64,000 bases of DNA, taken from Saururus chinensis. Its lineage: Eukaryota > Streptophyta > Magnoliopsida > Piperales > Saururaceae. The stretch's first letter is position 1. Each line of letters begins with the position of its first letter. The stretch covers positions 17,814,685-17,878,684 of the forward strand of contig CP141140.1 in NCBI GenBank assembly GCA_035235625.1. The letters are read 5' to 3'. Of the stretch, positions 15,190-28,698 are shown in pieces. The notes under the pieces are model-generated. The model had not been told where the DNA came from. It worked only from the letters and a program-made list of their open reading frames with translations, and ran no database searches. The translations under genes and the position numbers were made by a program.

Positions 15190-18100
15190 TGTAAGGGCCC
15201 TCATCTCTAAACTGGTTTTTCGTTTTCTTTAATTGTCGGTTATCGTAAGATTGACGTGTTTTCTGATTTATTCAGTGATTTCATGAATAAGTGGTGTTTA
15301 TGATGGTTTTAACCAAAATCAACTTTAAGATTGGTGATTTTAGGGGATTTTAAAACAAATGTGATTTTTTGGGATTTTTACTATTTTTTTGAAAATTAGG
15401 GTTTTGGCGGGACCCCTGTGGGCCCCACCGTCGAAATTTTAGTTTTTGGGTCAAATGAAACTAAATATCTACTTAAGCCCATACAAAAAGTTTCAAAATT
15501 TTCTTAGGCTTAATTAGTGCTTAAATTTGTAAAATACTCATTTTTAGCCTGCTTTTTATATTTACACCCCATAACTTACCCATACATACCCCAACCCTTA
15601 CTATAAAAGGCCAAACCTAAGCCATTTTTATTTTTTGGAATAGGCTAAGGAGGAGAGGTCAGGCCTAATCCCCAATTAGGCTTGAATTAGAAGGTGTTTA
15701 AGGTAAGCCTACTCTAATTAAGCATTAAACCCTAGCTTTCTTCTTAATCTCTTCTAAATCTACCATTTCTCCTTTGTTTCAATTCGCTTTTGGACATCAA
15801 AAACTACTGATTTGCATTTTTATTACAAACCCTAGCTTTCAAAATTCGATTTTTATGACCAACAAGCCCTAGATCTAAGTTTTAATTGGGGATTTCTTTG
15901 GTAAATCAATTTTTAATGGAGTTTAATTCAAACTCAATGTGTTTGGAAGGTTTTCAAGAAGGGTGACCCTCAAATCCAAGCTTAATCAAGTGCTAAGGTA
16001 ACGGATCTCCAAAAATTTCAGTTTATCCATGGTAAAACTCTTCATTTTTGGCTTATTTCGAATTGAGTTACTTGATTTGGTGTGTTAATGGTATGATTAG
16101 AAAATAAAAATATTTAATCCCGATTTCTTAGGGTTTTGCATTATTATGATAAAGTTTAACATTTTGGAAGTCATGAAGGACTTTTGATGATGATTAGGGT
16201 GTTAGATGTGGATTTGAAGTGTTATCAATAGTGTTTCGGTTTGGATTTGCGAAAGCAAGAAGATGGTTCAGTTCTACCTTATTGGCGTTCGAACGACCCT
16301 TCTGGGCGTTCGAACGACAACATTGTCGGAACGACAATTTTTTAGTTCAGCCGATCGAACGGCCTGCTAGACATTCGAACGACCAAACTATGAATTTCAA
16401 ATTTTTACGTTTAGCCGATCGAACGGCCTGAAGGGCGTTCGAATGGCTATACAGCAGATCTGTGTTCTAATGCATGGTGTTTATTTTGATGATTCCACTT
16501 TAGCTTGCCAATTTTATATGAATGTGGAGTGTTTTAAGCTATATTATGCCACTGGAAAGACATGCTATTGGGGTTATGGAGTTGAGATATATGCTTTGAG
16601 ATTTGTGGAATGACTTATGTTTTGTAGCAAGATGTTGGAATTGTCATCTTCAAATTATGAATGGTTGATTCCTTTTGATTAAGCATATTTTCGGTAGAAC
16701 TACAACCTATTAATGGACTAATTTGTCATAATAGAATGTAGTTAGTTGATGTGTGGATGTGGTGAATGTCATGACTCAAGGATGAAATGAATGATCTTAT
16801 ATGTGTGTAGCCTATGTGGTTGAGTTTTTGATTTGAGTCATGATTTCCACGTTTCTTCTCCTATAACTTCCACTGGAATTCATGTTTAGATGGTAATTCA
16901 CATGTGTAGTGTGGTAGTGAGTTTAATTTCAAGCATGTTGACATGCATTGTGTGAAATGCTTCTTCTAGTTACACACACATGTGGGGGTTAAATGACGAT
17001 GTTGAAGCTTGATATTGTGATTATGAATGATGCATTAGGGGCTGATGAGAGCACTTATCATGGATTAGGATTCATGTATGCCTTGCCCACGTATGTACCA
17101 TGCTGCATGCATCATGGAAATGGATTTCCAATTGAGGCTTCATTGAGGTTAATCGAATTTGACCGATTGGATGCAATGTGGTGAAATTGTGTGCCGGATT
17201 GATCGGTCATGGATTAATCGTAAGTTGAGTGGTCCGATAGAACATATTTTGATTTGAGTTCCTGTGGGGAACGACTGCACTCCCCGGGTTGAGTCTAGTT
17301 GAATGGAATTATGTGGGGACGAGTTGTGTACTTGTCTTGCGGATTGTGAGAATGTTATTATGAGTGTCATCTGGACCCTGAGAATCTAGTGTGGTATGCC
17401 TTGTGCACCCGCTACCACGTGTTGTAGGGTTCTCAGTGTGAGAACTCGGGCTCTTCCCTCCGCAGGAGATGTCCCTGGGCGAACACCCCTACTCTAGATT
17501 CTCTATGTGAGAATGGGACATCCTTGGCCAGGATCGTCCAGGGCGAGCAGTCTTTAGGGATTGACAACCCCGATCTTTCTTGAATTCTTGTATAAAATTT
17601 TGGACCATGACACGCCTTTGTGGCCTTATCTTTGTTCCCGTCTATGTGACACTAAATTTGTGATTACTCCTTGATGGAGGATGTTATGATGTGATGCATG
17701 ATAGAATATGTATGTTAGAGATACATTCATATAGGTTGTTATGATATGATGCATGTGGAAATATGTATGTTAGAGATACATCCATGCAGGTTGATTTTGA
17801 TATGATGCATGATGGAATATGTATGCTAGAGTTACATTTATGCAGGTTGATTTTGATGTGATGCATGATGGAATATGTATGCTAGAGATATATTCATGCA
17901 AGTTGATTTTGATATGATGCATGAGGGAATATGTATGTTAGAGATACATCCATGCAGGTTGATTTTGATGTGATGCATGATGGAATATGTATGTTAGAGA
18001 TACATTTTATGCAGGGTGTTATAATGAGAATGAAATTAATGTGGATTATGCATTATGATGCAGTTTTAGGTGATGTGTATGTGTGATCAGAAAATGATGC

Positions 18101-18637
18101 ACCTTGCCAATCTTTGATTTATATTATTATATTGCTATGCTATCGTATTTTCGATGTTGACATATTTCTTGTGTTTTGATTTGGGGCTGCGTGGTGCGAC
18201 ACGCATACGGACAGGATCTCCTCTTTGAGGAAAGGTCGAAAATGGCTTGGATGTGATCATGGAGATCGTTGTGTGACTTATCTTCGTTGGTTGTATGCTT
18301 ATGTTTAGAACCTTTATGTAGGGTTCTTTATTTTTGATTTATGTCACATTTTACAGTTATGTTTGCTTAAGACTTATATGAGCCAGTGTGGGCTTCAGTT
18401 AACTAAGCATGTGGGTTTGAGATTAGTTGTTTACTTTGTAATAAGCAACACTCTTTCTTTCCTTCTTATTTACTCTTGCTCAAAGGATTGTGTGTACTCT
18501 GTAATTTTGTTAATCGCCCGTGGTTAGGGTTAAGTCTTCCACTAAATCATTTTCTCAATTTTCCTTCGTCGCCCCCGCGCGCTTGACCGGCCCTTGGACT
18601 GGGTTCGGCTTGGGTCGGACATCACCAGGGCGTGATA
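15190..18637 (+). mobile_element. Solo LTR B2 (family B, 3.45 kb), inside A1
   Basis: It starts TGTAAGGGCCCTCATC and ends CAGGGCGTGATA (TGACA decayed to TGATA), flanked by GTGCC at 15185-15189 and 18638-18642. The sequence is the reverse complement of B1, B3 and B4. A clear TATA box, CTATAAAAGG at 15601-15610, sits about 410 bp from the left end, so plus is the transcription sense. The about 58-bp array lies at 17685-18030 and the CGATCG boxes at 16283-16447. It inserted within the GGCACTATAAGACCC tandem repeats of A1. No coding region. Confidence 0.87.
17685..18030. repeat. Tandem array inside LTR B2, about six 57-60 bp units
   Basis: Units contain GATGCATGATGGAATATGTA followed by TTAGAGATACAT and a TGCAGGTTG segment. 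This is the reverse complement of the arrays in B1 and B4. Units differ by a few bases and indels. Confidence 0.9.
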
Positions 18638-19695
18638 GTGCCACTCTTGACAGAATCATACAGTGCCACTATTGGGTAAAAATCATACAATGTTCTCAAT
18701 AAAGTATTAAATGTTTGGGCTTAATGTAGCACACAGACCAAATCAAAAATATACATAATTCTCAATAGAGCATCTGATGTCTGGGGCTCAATACAGCACA
18801 CTGACCAAATTGAAAACATACATCACTCTCAATAGAGCATCAGACGTCTGGTGCTCTATACAACACACAGACAACATCCTATAGGATAAACACTATGACA
18901 AGATATGAGAAATGCTTAGCCGACTCATTATCGGCTAGCTCAAACACGGAACTTAGTCTGTCGAACCCTCATGTCTCAAACTCACAACGCTATCATTAGC
19001 TTTACTTATAAATCAAGTTTGAATTAAATAAGTTATGCAGTACAATTATGCCACACAAACTCTCAAACATACTATGCTCCATTGATTAAACTGAAACTGA
19101 GCCTGATCCAAAACCCTAGTTCATAGGGGCAGCAAACTTGACTTAACTCGTCCATCTTACAACATAACTCACCATATACCCAAAACTTACATATTCATAT
19201 AATCTCTGTCATCAACCTTATGGCCAAAACATCTTACTTTGAAGTCTTCAAACTGAGCACCTCAGAGCCAAACCTAATTATACTCTATTTCTAATACCTC
19301 ACTTATTATACTTATTTTTTGTTCATAATCTGTACGTTATGTTTGTATAATTATGCATGCTCTTATTATCTGACAATCCCCCAACATACATTCTAATCCA
19401 AACCAAACAAATTGCTTAAATCCTGGCCCATCAAACTTACATCCTCTGTCATTTGTCATACGCTTACACATCCACAAAAAATCTAGATGAAACCCTCTAT
19501 CACCTCTTACTATCCATCGCCAATACTTTTGCCCCCACACGTATACACATATCTATCAGATAGGCGTATAGCCATCATACATACATATGTCCATCACACA
19601 TACGTATAACATAGACATAATCCACAAACATTGCTTACCAACATACTAGCTAGTCATCACTAGCACACACATGCGCATCCATACACGTAGCTTAC

Positions 19696-20558
19696 TGTTA
19701 GCCCCTTAACTTACTGGATGGGAAAAGGGGGTGGCTACCCCCTTGGCAGCGGACAGCCAAGTTTGCTTGGGCGACAGACAGCCTAGGCAGCCCCTTGGGC
19801 ACGAACGGATATTGGGACAATGCGGGAGATGTTCCGGATAAGCTACTTGCCTTGCAGAGTAGGCTGAGTAGTAGTCCTTGCGCGGGCGGGACTCTAGCAG
19901 TGAAGTTGGGTGCTACTTGGACTTAATTAAGGGAGGACTCCTAAGGCAGACAAGATTCACCTATGCTGGTTCGCTGCACTCCTAGCTTGAGTAGGAGTTC
20001 GAGCAGCAGGTTCTTAGGACGGACAGGACTCACACAAGCAGGTTGGCATCACTCATAGGGCGGATGGGAGTCGGAGTGGTTGGTTTCCTTGGATGGGCGG
20101 ACTCTTGGAGGCAGCATGGCGAGGGCCTTCTAGCGGAAGATGGACTCTTGCAATTTTCCTAATCTACGCTAGGGGTAGAATGCTTGTGGGCTGAGAGTTG
20201 GTCAGGGTGAGGACTCTTATATTGGGTGGGTTTTGTACTCCTAATAGTACTAGGACGACCGGCTTCAGGCTAAGTCTATAAAAGGGAGATAGCAGGGCGG
20301 CCATGGCAGAGCAGAGATTGATTTTTCCTGCAGAGCGAACCAAGGAGTTGAGAGGAGAGCTCTCAGCCTGGTGGATCAACCATTGCCCTCTCCCTATCTT
20401 GTATTTCAGCGAATAGAAATATAGCTTGGGTAGAGACCCTTTCACCAGGTCGACTTGTGTTGTTGTTTTGCTTGTGTTTCCCTTGCACAAACAAGTGGGA
20501 AGGGAAGGGAGTGGCCATCACATGTGCGAACACTAGGCAAAGCTTCGTGCCCATGACA
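19696..20558 (+). mobile_element. Solo LTR C (863 bp), inside A1
   Basis: It begins TGTTAGCCCC and ends GTGCCCATGACA, flanked by CTTAC at 19691-19695 and 20559-20563. A TATA box, TCTATAAAAGG, at 20275-20285 gives a plus-strand promoter with about 580 bp upstream and 270 bp downstream, a typical U3/R-U5 arrangement. Its higher G+C contrasts with the surrounding tandem repeats of A1. Only one copy exists in the window, and no coding sequence belongs to it. Confidence 0.83.
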
Positions 20559-21714
20559 CTTACTAACATACTCGTTAGCCATCACTAGCACATACATATT
20601 CCACATATGCAGCTTACAAACATACACGTTGGCCATCACTAGCACATACATATTCCACACACATAGCTTACAAACATACGCGCTAGTCAACACATACATA
20701 CTTCCACATATGTAGCTCAGAAACATACACGCTAGCCATCACTAGCACATACATAACTTACAAACATACACGCTAGCCATCACTAGCACATACATACTTC
20801 CACATATGTAACTTATAAACATACACGCTAGCCATCACTAGCACATACATAGTTCAAATATACTTACAGCCAACATCCATGTCATATGCATTTCAACATT
20901 GCATAATTTATCCTCTTCCATCATGTAAACGGATCATAATCTAACATCCATAGCTTTCAATCATATAGTCCTAGCATGCTGCTACTCATTCAAATCATGG
21001 TATTGTGAAATTACGAGTTCAAAGCTCCCTTACTTCGTAATCATGGCATTCGATGGCGAGCACACGATGGTGGCAGCGTTAGCGGCGGAATTGGCGGCCA
21101 AAAGCTTTCCCAAGTTGAGAGAGTTGTTGTCCCAAGGGTTTAGGAAGTGCCAGAAGAATCACAACTAAATGGGGTGACACAAATCAGTGCGGCAAATTCA
21201 TCAATCCACGGCAGCACACTGAGGAGGCCAAGAGAAAGGTCGTACCAACATAAGTGGCGGTGCGACCAAAAGTCGTGGGTGTACTGACCGAAGGTCGGCC
21301 AATGGCTGAGAAGTACTCAGTCGGCTGCACGACATCAAAATTGGCTGAGGAAAGCACCCAACAACGGTGATTTTGCGTCAACAAGGGCCCACATAAGGCC
21401 AAAGTGCATGGGGTGATGCTCAAGGACAAAGGAGAGGTGGTGGACTCCAATGTCAACTACATTCGGTTGCAGAGCCAACCAACGGTCGGGCAACACAAAT
21501 AAGGCGCCTAAACCCAAAAACACACATGTGGCCAGACAAAGCGGCAATAGAGCTAGGGCCATGAAGTGGTGGCCAATCGAAGTAGCGACATCACCAATCG
21601 CCACCTTCAACCAACACATTTGGTGCAAGCAGTTGTGCACCTCGCACGGTATAGGGCAAAGGCAAGCAGCCCATTCAAGGTGGAGGTGTAATCGGCCAAG
21701 TGGGGCTGGCCCTC

Positions 21715-24166
21715 TGTCACGCCCCGGCGATGCCCGACCCGAGCCGAACCCGGTCCAAGGGCCAGTCAAGCGCGCGGGGGCGTGTCATGGTCCAAAATTC
21801 TACACAAGAATTAAAGAAAGATCGGGGTTGTCAATCCCTAATACTGCTCGCCCTGGACGATCCTAGCCAAGGATGTCCCATTTTCACACAGAGAATCTAG
21901 AGCAGGGGTGTTCGCCCATGGACATCTCCTGCGGAGGGAAGAGCCCGAGTTCTCACACAGAGAACCCTAGAACACGTGGTAGCGGGGTGCACACGGCATA
22001 CCACACTAGATTCTCAGGGTCCAGATGACACTCATAATAACATTCTCACAATCCGTAAGACAAGTACACAACTCGTCCCCACATCATTCCATTTAATTAG
22101 ACTCAACCAGGGGAGTGCACTCGTTCCACACAGGAACTCAAATTAAAATATGTCATTTCGGACCAATCAACTTGTGATTAATCCACGATCGATCAATCCG
22201 GCACCCAATTCCATCACATTGCATCCAATCGGTCAAATTCGATTAATCACGATGAAGCCTCAATTGGAAATCCATTTTCATGATGCATGCAGCATGGTAC
22301 ATGATAAGTGCTCTCATCAGCCCCTAATGCATCATTCATAATCACAATATCAAGCTTCAACATCATCATTTAACCCCACATGTGTGTATGTGTATCTAGT
22401 ATAAGCATTTCACATAATGCATGCCAACATGCTTGAAATTAAACTCACTACCACACTACACATGTGAATTTCTATCTAAACATGAATCCCAGCGAAAATC
22501 ACAGGAGAAGAATCGTTGAAATCATATCTCAATTCAAAACTCAACCACAAAGGCTAAACACATAACATCACTCGTTTCATCATTGAGTCATGGCATTCAC
22601 CAACATTCACACACGACTAACCACAATCTATCATGACAAATCAGTCCAATAATAGATTATAGTTCTACTGAAAATATGCTTAACAATGAGAAACCAACCA
22701 TTCATAATTTCAAGATGACGATTCCAACATCATGCTACAAAACATAAGTCATTCCACCATCTCTAAGCATATATCTCAACTCCAAAAACTTAATAGCATG
22801 CATTTTCAGTAGCCTAACATAGCTTAAAACACTCCACATTCATATAAAATTGGCAAGCTAAAGTGGAATCATCAAAATAGACATCATATGCACAACATAC
22901 AATTTACTGTGTAGCCGATCGATCGCCCTTCAGGCCGTTCGATCGGTTAAATGTGAAATTTTGAAATTTACAGTTTGGCCGTTTGATCGCCCAGCAGGCT
23001 GTTCGATCGGCTGAACTGGAAAAGTGCCGTTCTGACAGTGTTGCCGATCGAATGCCCTATAGGGCCGATCGATCGACAACACGGCAGAACAGTCATCTTC
23101 TTCCTTTCGCAAATCCAAACCGAAACACGATAGATAACACTTCAAATCCACATCTAACACCCTAATCATCATCAAAAGTCCTCCTTGACTTCCAGAATAT
23201 CAAGCCAAACCATAATAATGCAAAACCTTAAGAAATCGGGATTAAATAATTCCATTTTCTAATCTTACCAATAACACACTAAATCAAGCAAACTATTTTG
23301 AAATAAGCCAAAAATGGAGAGTTTTACCATGGATAAACAGAGATTTCGAAGACTCATTACCTCAGCACTTGATTAAGCTCGGATTGAAGAGTCACCCTTC
23401 TTGAAATCCTTAAAAACACAATGAGTTTAATTAAACTTTAATAGAAATCGATTTACTCAAGAAATCCCTAATTAAATCTTAGATCTAGGGCTTGTTGGTA
23501 ATAAAAATCGAATTTTGAATGTTAGGGTTTGTAGTAAAACACAAATCAGTAGCTTTTGATGGTCAAAAACGAATTGAATCAAGAGGAAAATGGTAGATTT
23601 GGAAGAGATTAAGGAGAAAGTTAAGGATTAGTGCTTAATTAGAGTAAGCTTACCTTAATCGGCTTCTAATTCGGGCCTAAGTGGGGATTAGGCCAGCCCT
23701 CCTTCCTTAGCCTATTCCCAAAAATGGAAATGGCTCAGGTTTGCCCTTTTATAGTAAGGGTTGGGGTATGCATAGGTAAGTTTTGGGGTGTAAATAGGAA
23801 AAGTAGGCTAAAAGTGGGTATTTTGCAAATTTAAGCCTAATAAAATTCTGAAAATTTTTGTATGACCTTAAGTATATGTCTAGGTTCATTTGACCCAAAA
23901 ATAAAATTTTCGACAGTGGGGCCCACAGGGGTCCCGCCAAAACCCTAATTTTTGGGAAAATAGTAAAAATTCCAAAAAATCTCAAAAATTCACATTTGGT
24001 CTAAAGTCACTTTAAACCACTAATATTGAAGTTAATTTTGGTTAAAACTATCACAAACACTAATTATTTTACGAAATTACCGAATAAGATCAGAAAACGC
24101 GTAAATCTCAGGATAACCCATAATTAAAGAAAACCAAAAACTGGTTTAGAGATGAGGGTCCTTACA
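21715..24166 (-). mobile_element. Solo LTR B3 (family B, 2.45 kb, internally deleted), inside A1
   Basis: It begins TGTCACGCCCCGG and ends GGGTCCTTACA, flanked by CCCTC at 21710-21714 and 24167-24171. Compared with B1, about 0.9 kb is missing close to its left end: GCGCGCGGGGGC (to about 21781) jumps directly to GTGTCATGGTCC. The deleted part contains the 55-bp tandem array. The breakpoints share a short GGCG, suggesting a microhomology deletion. The TATA box (minus strand) is at about 23746-23755. Confidence 0.87.
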
Positions 24167-25110
24167 CCCTCGCTGTCTCCAAGCTAGGGCAGATCCCATG
24201 ATGGCCAAATAGTACACGGCTCGCCGATAGCAATGACCCGAGATGCACCCAAAGCATTTAATCGGGTGGAGCAAGATAATAGGGGCGAAGCGGGGTCGGA
24301 AATGACAACCCCCTATTGACACTAGGTCGAGGTAGGCTAAACGGAGTTAGTCCAGAGTCCGTTTGGTGGCCGGACTACGACCGAAAACACTGCATCTAAA
24401 AAATTTCACGGATAGTGAGATGAAAATATAAACAAAACCCGACCAAAGTGCCAATAGCTCACAGCAGAGCAAAGAAAGCATGACAACTCTAGCCAATACC
24501 TATGGATTCCTAGCAGCCAAACAAACATAAGTCTAGTTGAGAGCAGCTGCAAACGACATCAAAATTGCACCCCCAAGGCTAAAAAATGAGAATAAGATGG
24601 GAGAAAAACCGAAGAAAAGTTCGATACCTCATGGATGAGCGAAGAGGACATGGCGGTGGTCATAGCCAGTACCTATGGACTCGTGGTGGTAAGGTGAAGA
24701 GGATCCCGGCAAGAATCGGCAGAATTTGATCATGGAGGAGGGACAACGGAGCGACCAAAAATGAACTCGAATTTTTTCTAAACTTCACTCGACATGAAAA
24801 AATTTATTGGAAGTTGCTCCTAAAATCCGATCTTCGGATTTGATATTTTTATAACTTCTTTTTAATTTTTTCATCTATGTCCCCAACACATGTTCACTTA
24901 TTGTTTACACATTATACCTCCAAAATTCATGTCGTAAGCGTGCAATGAGGCCTGAGGCCTATGACTTAGCCCCACACCTAACTCTACATGTATAAATGTG
25001 GGGTAAATACATAAATATAACTACACTAAAGCGTTACATTTTTTCACTAAAAATGACCAAAAATAGTAAAAAATCACAAAAAAAATTGTAAAAAAATTAG
25101 GGACATTACA

Positions 25111-25375
25111 TGAAATTTGTCAATTTCTGAATGTGAGGTAGTCTAATAACAAAGTTCATGCTAATGTTAAACCATGGTTGAGATGGGGTAGGCAAAGAGA
25201 TGTATAATTTTGAATTAGTAGACATCCCTTTGTCCATGTTGCATATATGACACATTCTAACAAATCTATACACTTCCCAACGCATAGATGACAAAAAATG
25301 ATTAAAAAAAATATGTTGAAAAATTTTATCTCTTCCCATATGACCCTCATTATGTAACTCCTTAATGATTTTCAA
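25111..25375 (-). pseudogene. Element D integrase, zinc-binding N-terminal part
   Basis: The frame carries ELHNEGHMGRDK and, downstream, CHICNMDKG, the His-His-Cys-Cys zinc-binding module of Ty3/gypsy integrase, then the start of the core (PWFNISMNFVIRLPHI). It stops where LTR A1 begins; the continuation is at 13702-13837. Dead fragment. Confidence 0.88.
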
Positions 25376-25581
25376 GCATAAGGTACAAGTATAAATACAT
25401 AACGGATTGGCTTTGAAAAGATATTAATCATGCAACAAATAATATGTTTTTTGTCCTATCTCAAGTTCAGATAAAACCTTAGCAAAGACATGATAAAAAA
25501 TAAATAATTCTTAAAATAAATCAAATCTCAATATGTGAGTATGCATACTAGTAAGTAAGCATGCTCGCCAACTCAAGTTGT

Positions 25582-25949
25582 CTACAATCCTATTCTGAAC
25601 TCCAGACTAATGATTAAACAAAAAAGTAAAGTCTTGCGAATAAGATGCCCAATATACATGCCTCGTAGATAATTTATCTTAATTATTAATATGCTTAAGA
25701 GCACGATGATCAAAATATAAAATAAACTATGCATAAAATAAATAATGCCTCTAATGTCGAAGCGTTTGGACAACAACATAAAACTCCAAATATATACATT
25801 ATACCTCTTCCTGTTACTCCTAATAACTTCTCACTAAAATAAGTAATTGTAAAGCCCTCTTGAATTAGGACAACCCCAATACCAACCTTAGAAGCATCAA
25901 AATGCAACTCAAAAAGCTTGGCAAAGTTGGGTAAGCTTAACACAGGCAC
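25582..25949 (-). pseudogene. Element D RNase H region
   Basis: The minus strand shows FELHFDASKVGIGVVLIQEG followed by YFSEKLLG, the start of a Ty3/gypsy RNase H with the first catalytic Asp in FDAS. The reading frame breaks soon after. It follows the RT fragment at 26150-26690 in the proper order. Confidence 0.85.
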
Positions 25950-26149
25950 TAAAATAAGTTTGTCTTTAATAAAAGTAAATACACGATCAACTTCATCACT
26001 CTAAACATAAGATCTTAACTTCATACAATAAGTAATGAAAGTCATAATGATACTAAAATATGGAATAAACTTCCAATAGAAAACACTCAACCCATGAAAA
26101 CTATGTACCTTATGTATACTAGAGGTCTTAGCTAATGTTCCACCACATC

Positions 26150-26690
26150 AACCTTATTTTCATCTATAGTTATTCCACCCTTTGAGATAACATACCCCAA
26201 AAAAGTATAAAATCTCGCATGAAATAACACTTCTTGATTGTTACAAAAAGTATATCCTTGCAAAGGACAACTAAAAAAATTCGTAGATGTTGTAAGTGAG
26301 AATTAATTTTAGAGCTATAAATAAATATTCATCAACATAGACTACCATAAATCTACCAATAAACGGTCGAAGAGCTTAGTTTATCACCCTCATAAATGTG
26401 CTAGGGACATTAGACAACCTAAAAGACATAACCAACCATTTATATAATTTTTCTCTTGTCTTGAAAGTTATTTTCTATTTGTCAATTGATTTGATTCTGA
26501 TTTGATGATAATTATTCTTCAAATTCAGCTTGCTAAAGATAGAAGTATCACTCAACTGATCAAGTAAATCATCAGGGAATAGAGAAATAGTACTTGACAA
26601 AATTTTATTAATGACTACTATCCACAGACATTCACCAACTATCATCCTTCTTTTGTATAAGCAAAGTTGACACAACACATGAACTCTAAC
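26150..26690 (-). pseudogene. Element D reverse transcriptase region
   Basis: The frame contains DDLLDQLSDTSIFSKLNLKN and NYHQIRI, the Ty3/gypsy RT core. The catalytic box reads YVDE at 26328-26339 where YVDD is expected, and an in-frame stop lies upstream of it. The domain is therefore inactive. Confidence 0.87.
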
Positions 26691-27309
26691 TCTCTATATT
26701 ATACCTTTTTCTCAACAACTTAAGAGCTTTCTATTGAAGTACTTCATGCTATTTTGAGCTCATCATATAATTAGGACGAGTAGGGAGTGTAGATTTAGGA
26801 ACAAGGTCAATCTGATATTGGATTTATCTAAGGGACGATAATCCCTTAGGTTGGGACTCTAAGAAAATATCATAACAATCCTTCACAAAGGCTTAACCTC
26901 CTCGAGAATATCCTTACTTTCATTATCCTCCTTAGAAATTAAAGTATAGACAACATCATTTCCCTTCAATTCCTCAAGAAATATTTTTTGAGATAAAAGA
27001 GTTATTGTTTTATTTTTTGGGGGTTTATTCACTTCATCTTTATGGGACATAAGAACAATTTTTATGCTATTCCATATAAAACTATAGGTATTTTTACTGC
27101 CATCATGCATCATACAATGATCATATTGCCAAGATGCTTAAGTAATAAGTTACAAGAATCCATAGTAACAACATTACCCCATATTTTATCTTTACATGTA
27201 AAACCAATAGAGAAAGGGACTAAACATCATTTAAAAACTTATACCTCGCTTCCTTTCTTCAACTAAAAATGTGTGTATGAATGAAGATGGGGTGTAGTGC
27301 TCAATCGAA

Positions 27310-27375
27310 ACTTTTAAACCACCTCTTCAACCACACCACATTATCACAACTTCCCAGATCAATCACAAGATGACA
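27310..27375 (-). pseudogene. Element D protease active-site remnant
   Basis: The minus strand reads IDLGSCDNVV, which matches the Ty3 protease site I-D-G-G-S-C with one changed residue. It lies between the zinc knuckle and RT, as expected for pol. The surrounding frame is broken. Confidence 0.65.
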
Positions 27376-27599
27376 ATCTTTGATCTCAATAGTATAAGTA
27401 GTGTAAAATATATTATTCCTCAACAAATAATCACCCTTCGTATCCTTAGAGGCAAAGCAAAGACGACGTGTCACTAAAGCTTCTCCATGATCACCTTCTA
27501 CTATCTCTTCATTGGATAGGTCTTCGTCATCATATATAGCATTAGTGTAATCACATTAAATATCATCAAATTTAGCTTTCTTATCAAATTAATAAGCAA

Positions 27600-28304
27600 T
27601 CTTTTACCAATCCGCTTATTACAAAGATAATATGATGCTCTATGACCCATTTTACCACATTTAAAACACTTTGCGTCAACACTTGTAGAGGCTTTGATAG
27701 TGTTTAGGGTTTAGGCTATGATAATGTTTTGAGTGCTTTGAGGTGCATCCTTGGAAGGGGCTTGCACACTGCTAAAATTAGTAGCAACCGGTGTGTATAG
27801 AGAGGTGCCACCAATCATCTCAAAACGACAGCAAATAGGACCTTACTGCTTCTCCAAGTAGAGCACTCTTGAATGTTTCTTTGAGATTTTGACGCATACC
27901 TCTAATATAACAAGACACAAGTTGTTCATCCAATTCAGCTCAATCATTACAGTGTAACAATTGATAGAACTTCTTAGTACATTCATCCACCAATTTTGAT
28001 CATTGACGTAAGTTTTGTAGTCACTAATACATCACTTAAGCAAGTTTGTAGGGTAGAAAGTATTCGCTCATGTGCTTCTTTAACTTTTATCATTTAACAA
28101 TCTTTGGCTTGCCTAGCACACACGAATAGATTTGATTTGTTGCTACCATGCGACTGCTCGATATCGAAAACGAGTCACCACCAAAAGAACACGCTTGTCT
28201 TCTAGAACCTCCTTGAAGTTAAGGATGTCTCCTGTATTAGTAACTCAATCTAGGAACTCTTCGGGCTACATCCCCCCATGAAATTCAGGAATGTCAATAT
28301 TCAT
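27600..28304 (-). pseudogene. Element D gag with zinc knuckle
   Basis: Starting near an ATG at 28304, the minus strand reads NIDIPEFHGG, then a stop, EEFLD, TGA at 28245-28247 where the family has Trp, and later KKFYQLLHC and RGMRQNLKETF. These are hallmarks of plant Ty3/gypsy gag. Near 27610-27670 lies CFKCGKMGHRASYY, a zinc knuckle whose final Cys is Tyr. Multiple stops make it non-functional. Confidence 0.8.
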
Positions 28305-28698
28305 ACTGGCCTCACAACACCGATTCGGCATATCATGTCGCCCGGGAGTAAATAAGTCTCTGGTCTCCTTGGACCTCATGGTAGAAATTGCCCATGTTGA
28401 CTGCCCTCTCGGTGAAGCAGTTGGTCTACATTCTCATCACCACACAGGGCAACATTGGCAAAAGGATTATCGTCAAGGGTATCACCCTTCAGCTTATTAT
28501 CTTTAACTTAGTTATTTGGCTAAGCCAAGTTGGGGCTTTGGCTAGCAACAATGACTATCAAATCAACCATATGAAGTGTCAATTGCTCAACCTGTCTTGA
28601 CGACCTTGATACTTCACAACGATCATTGATCCCACTAATTCCCACAACACGTCCTCCACAACATCGAGACAGTATGTTAGACCTGTGTAGCCACTAAT

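Larger units (their letters stand above)
13843..25110 (-). mobile_element. Giant solo LTR A1 (family A), interrupted by B2, C and B3
   Basis: Reading on the minus strand the unit starts TGTAATGTCCCTAATTTTT and ends near AATCTTGGGTGTTATA, flanked by TGAAA at 13838-13842 and 25111-25115. It matches A2 and A3 (54109-63588) in reverse orientation, including the GCTAGTGATGGCTAGC arrays and the motif TGGCACTATAAGACCC. After removal of B2, C and B3 with their duplications, its own length is about 4.49 kb. It carries no gag or pol. Terminal bases TG/CA are partly decayed (TGTAACG to TATAACA on the plus-strand left end). It lies in the integrase coding region of element D. Confidence 0.86.
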
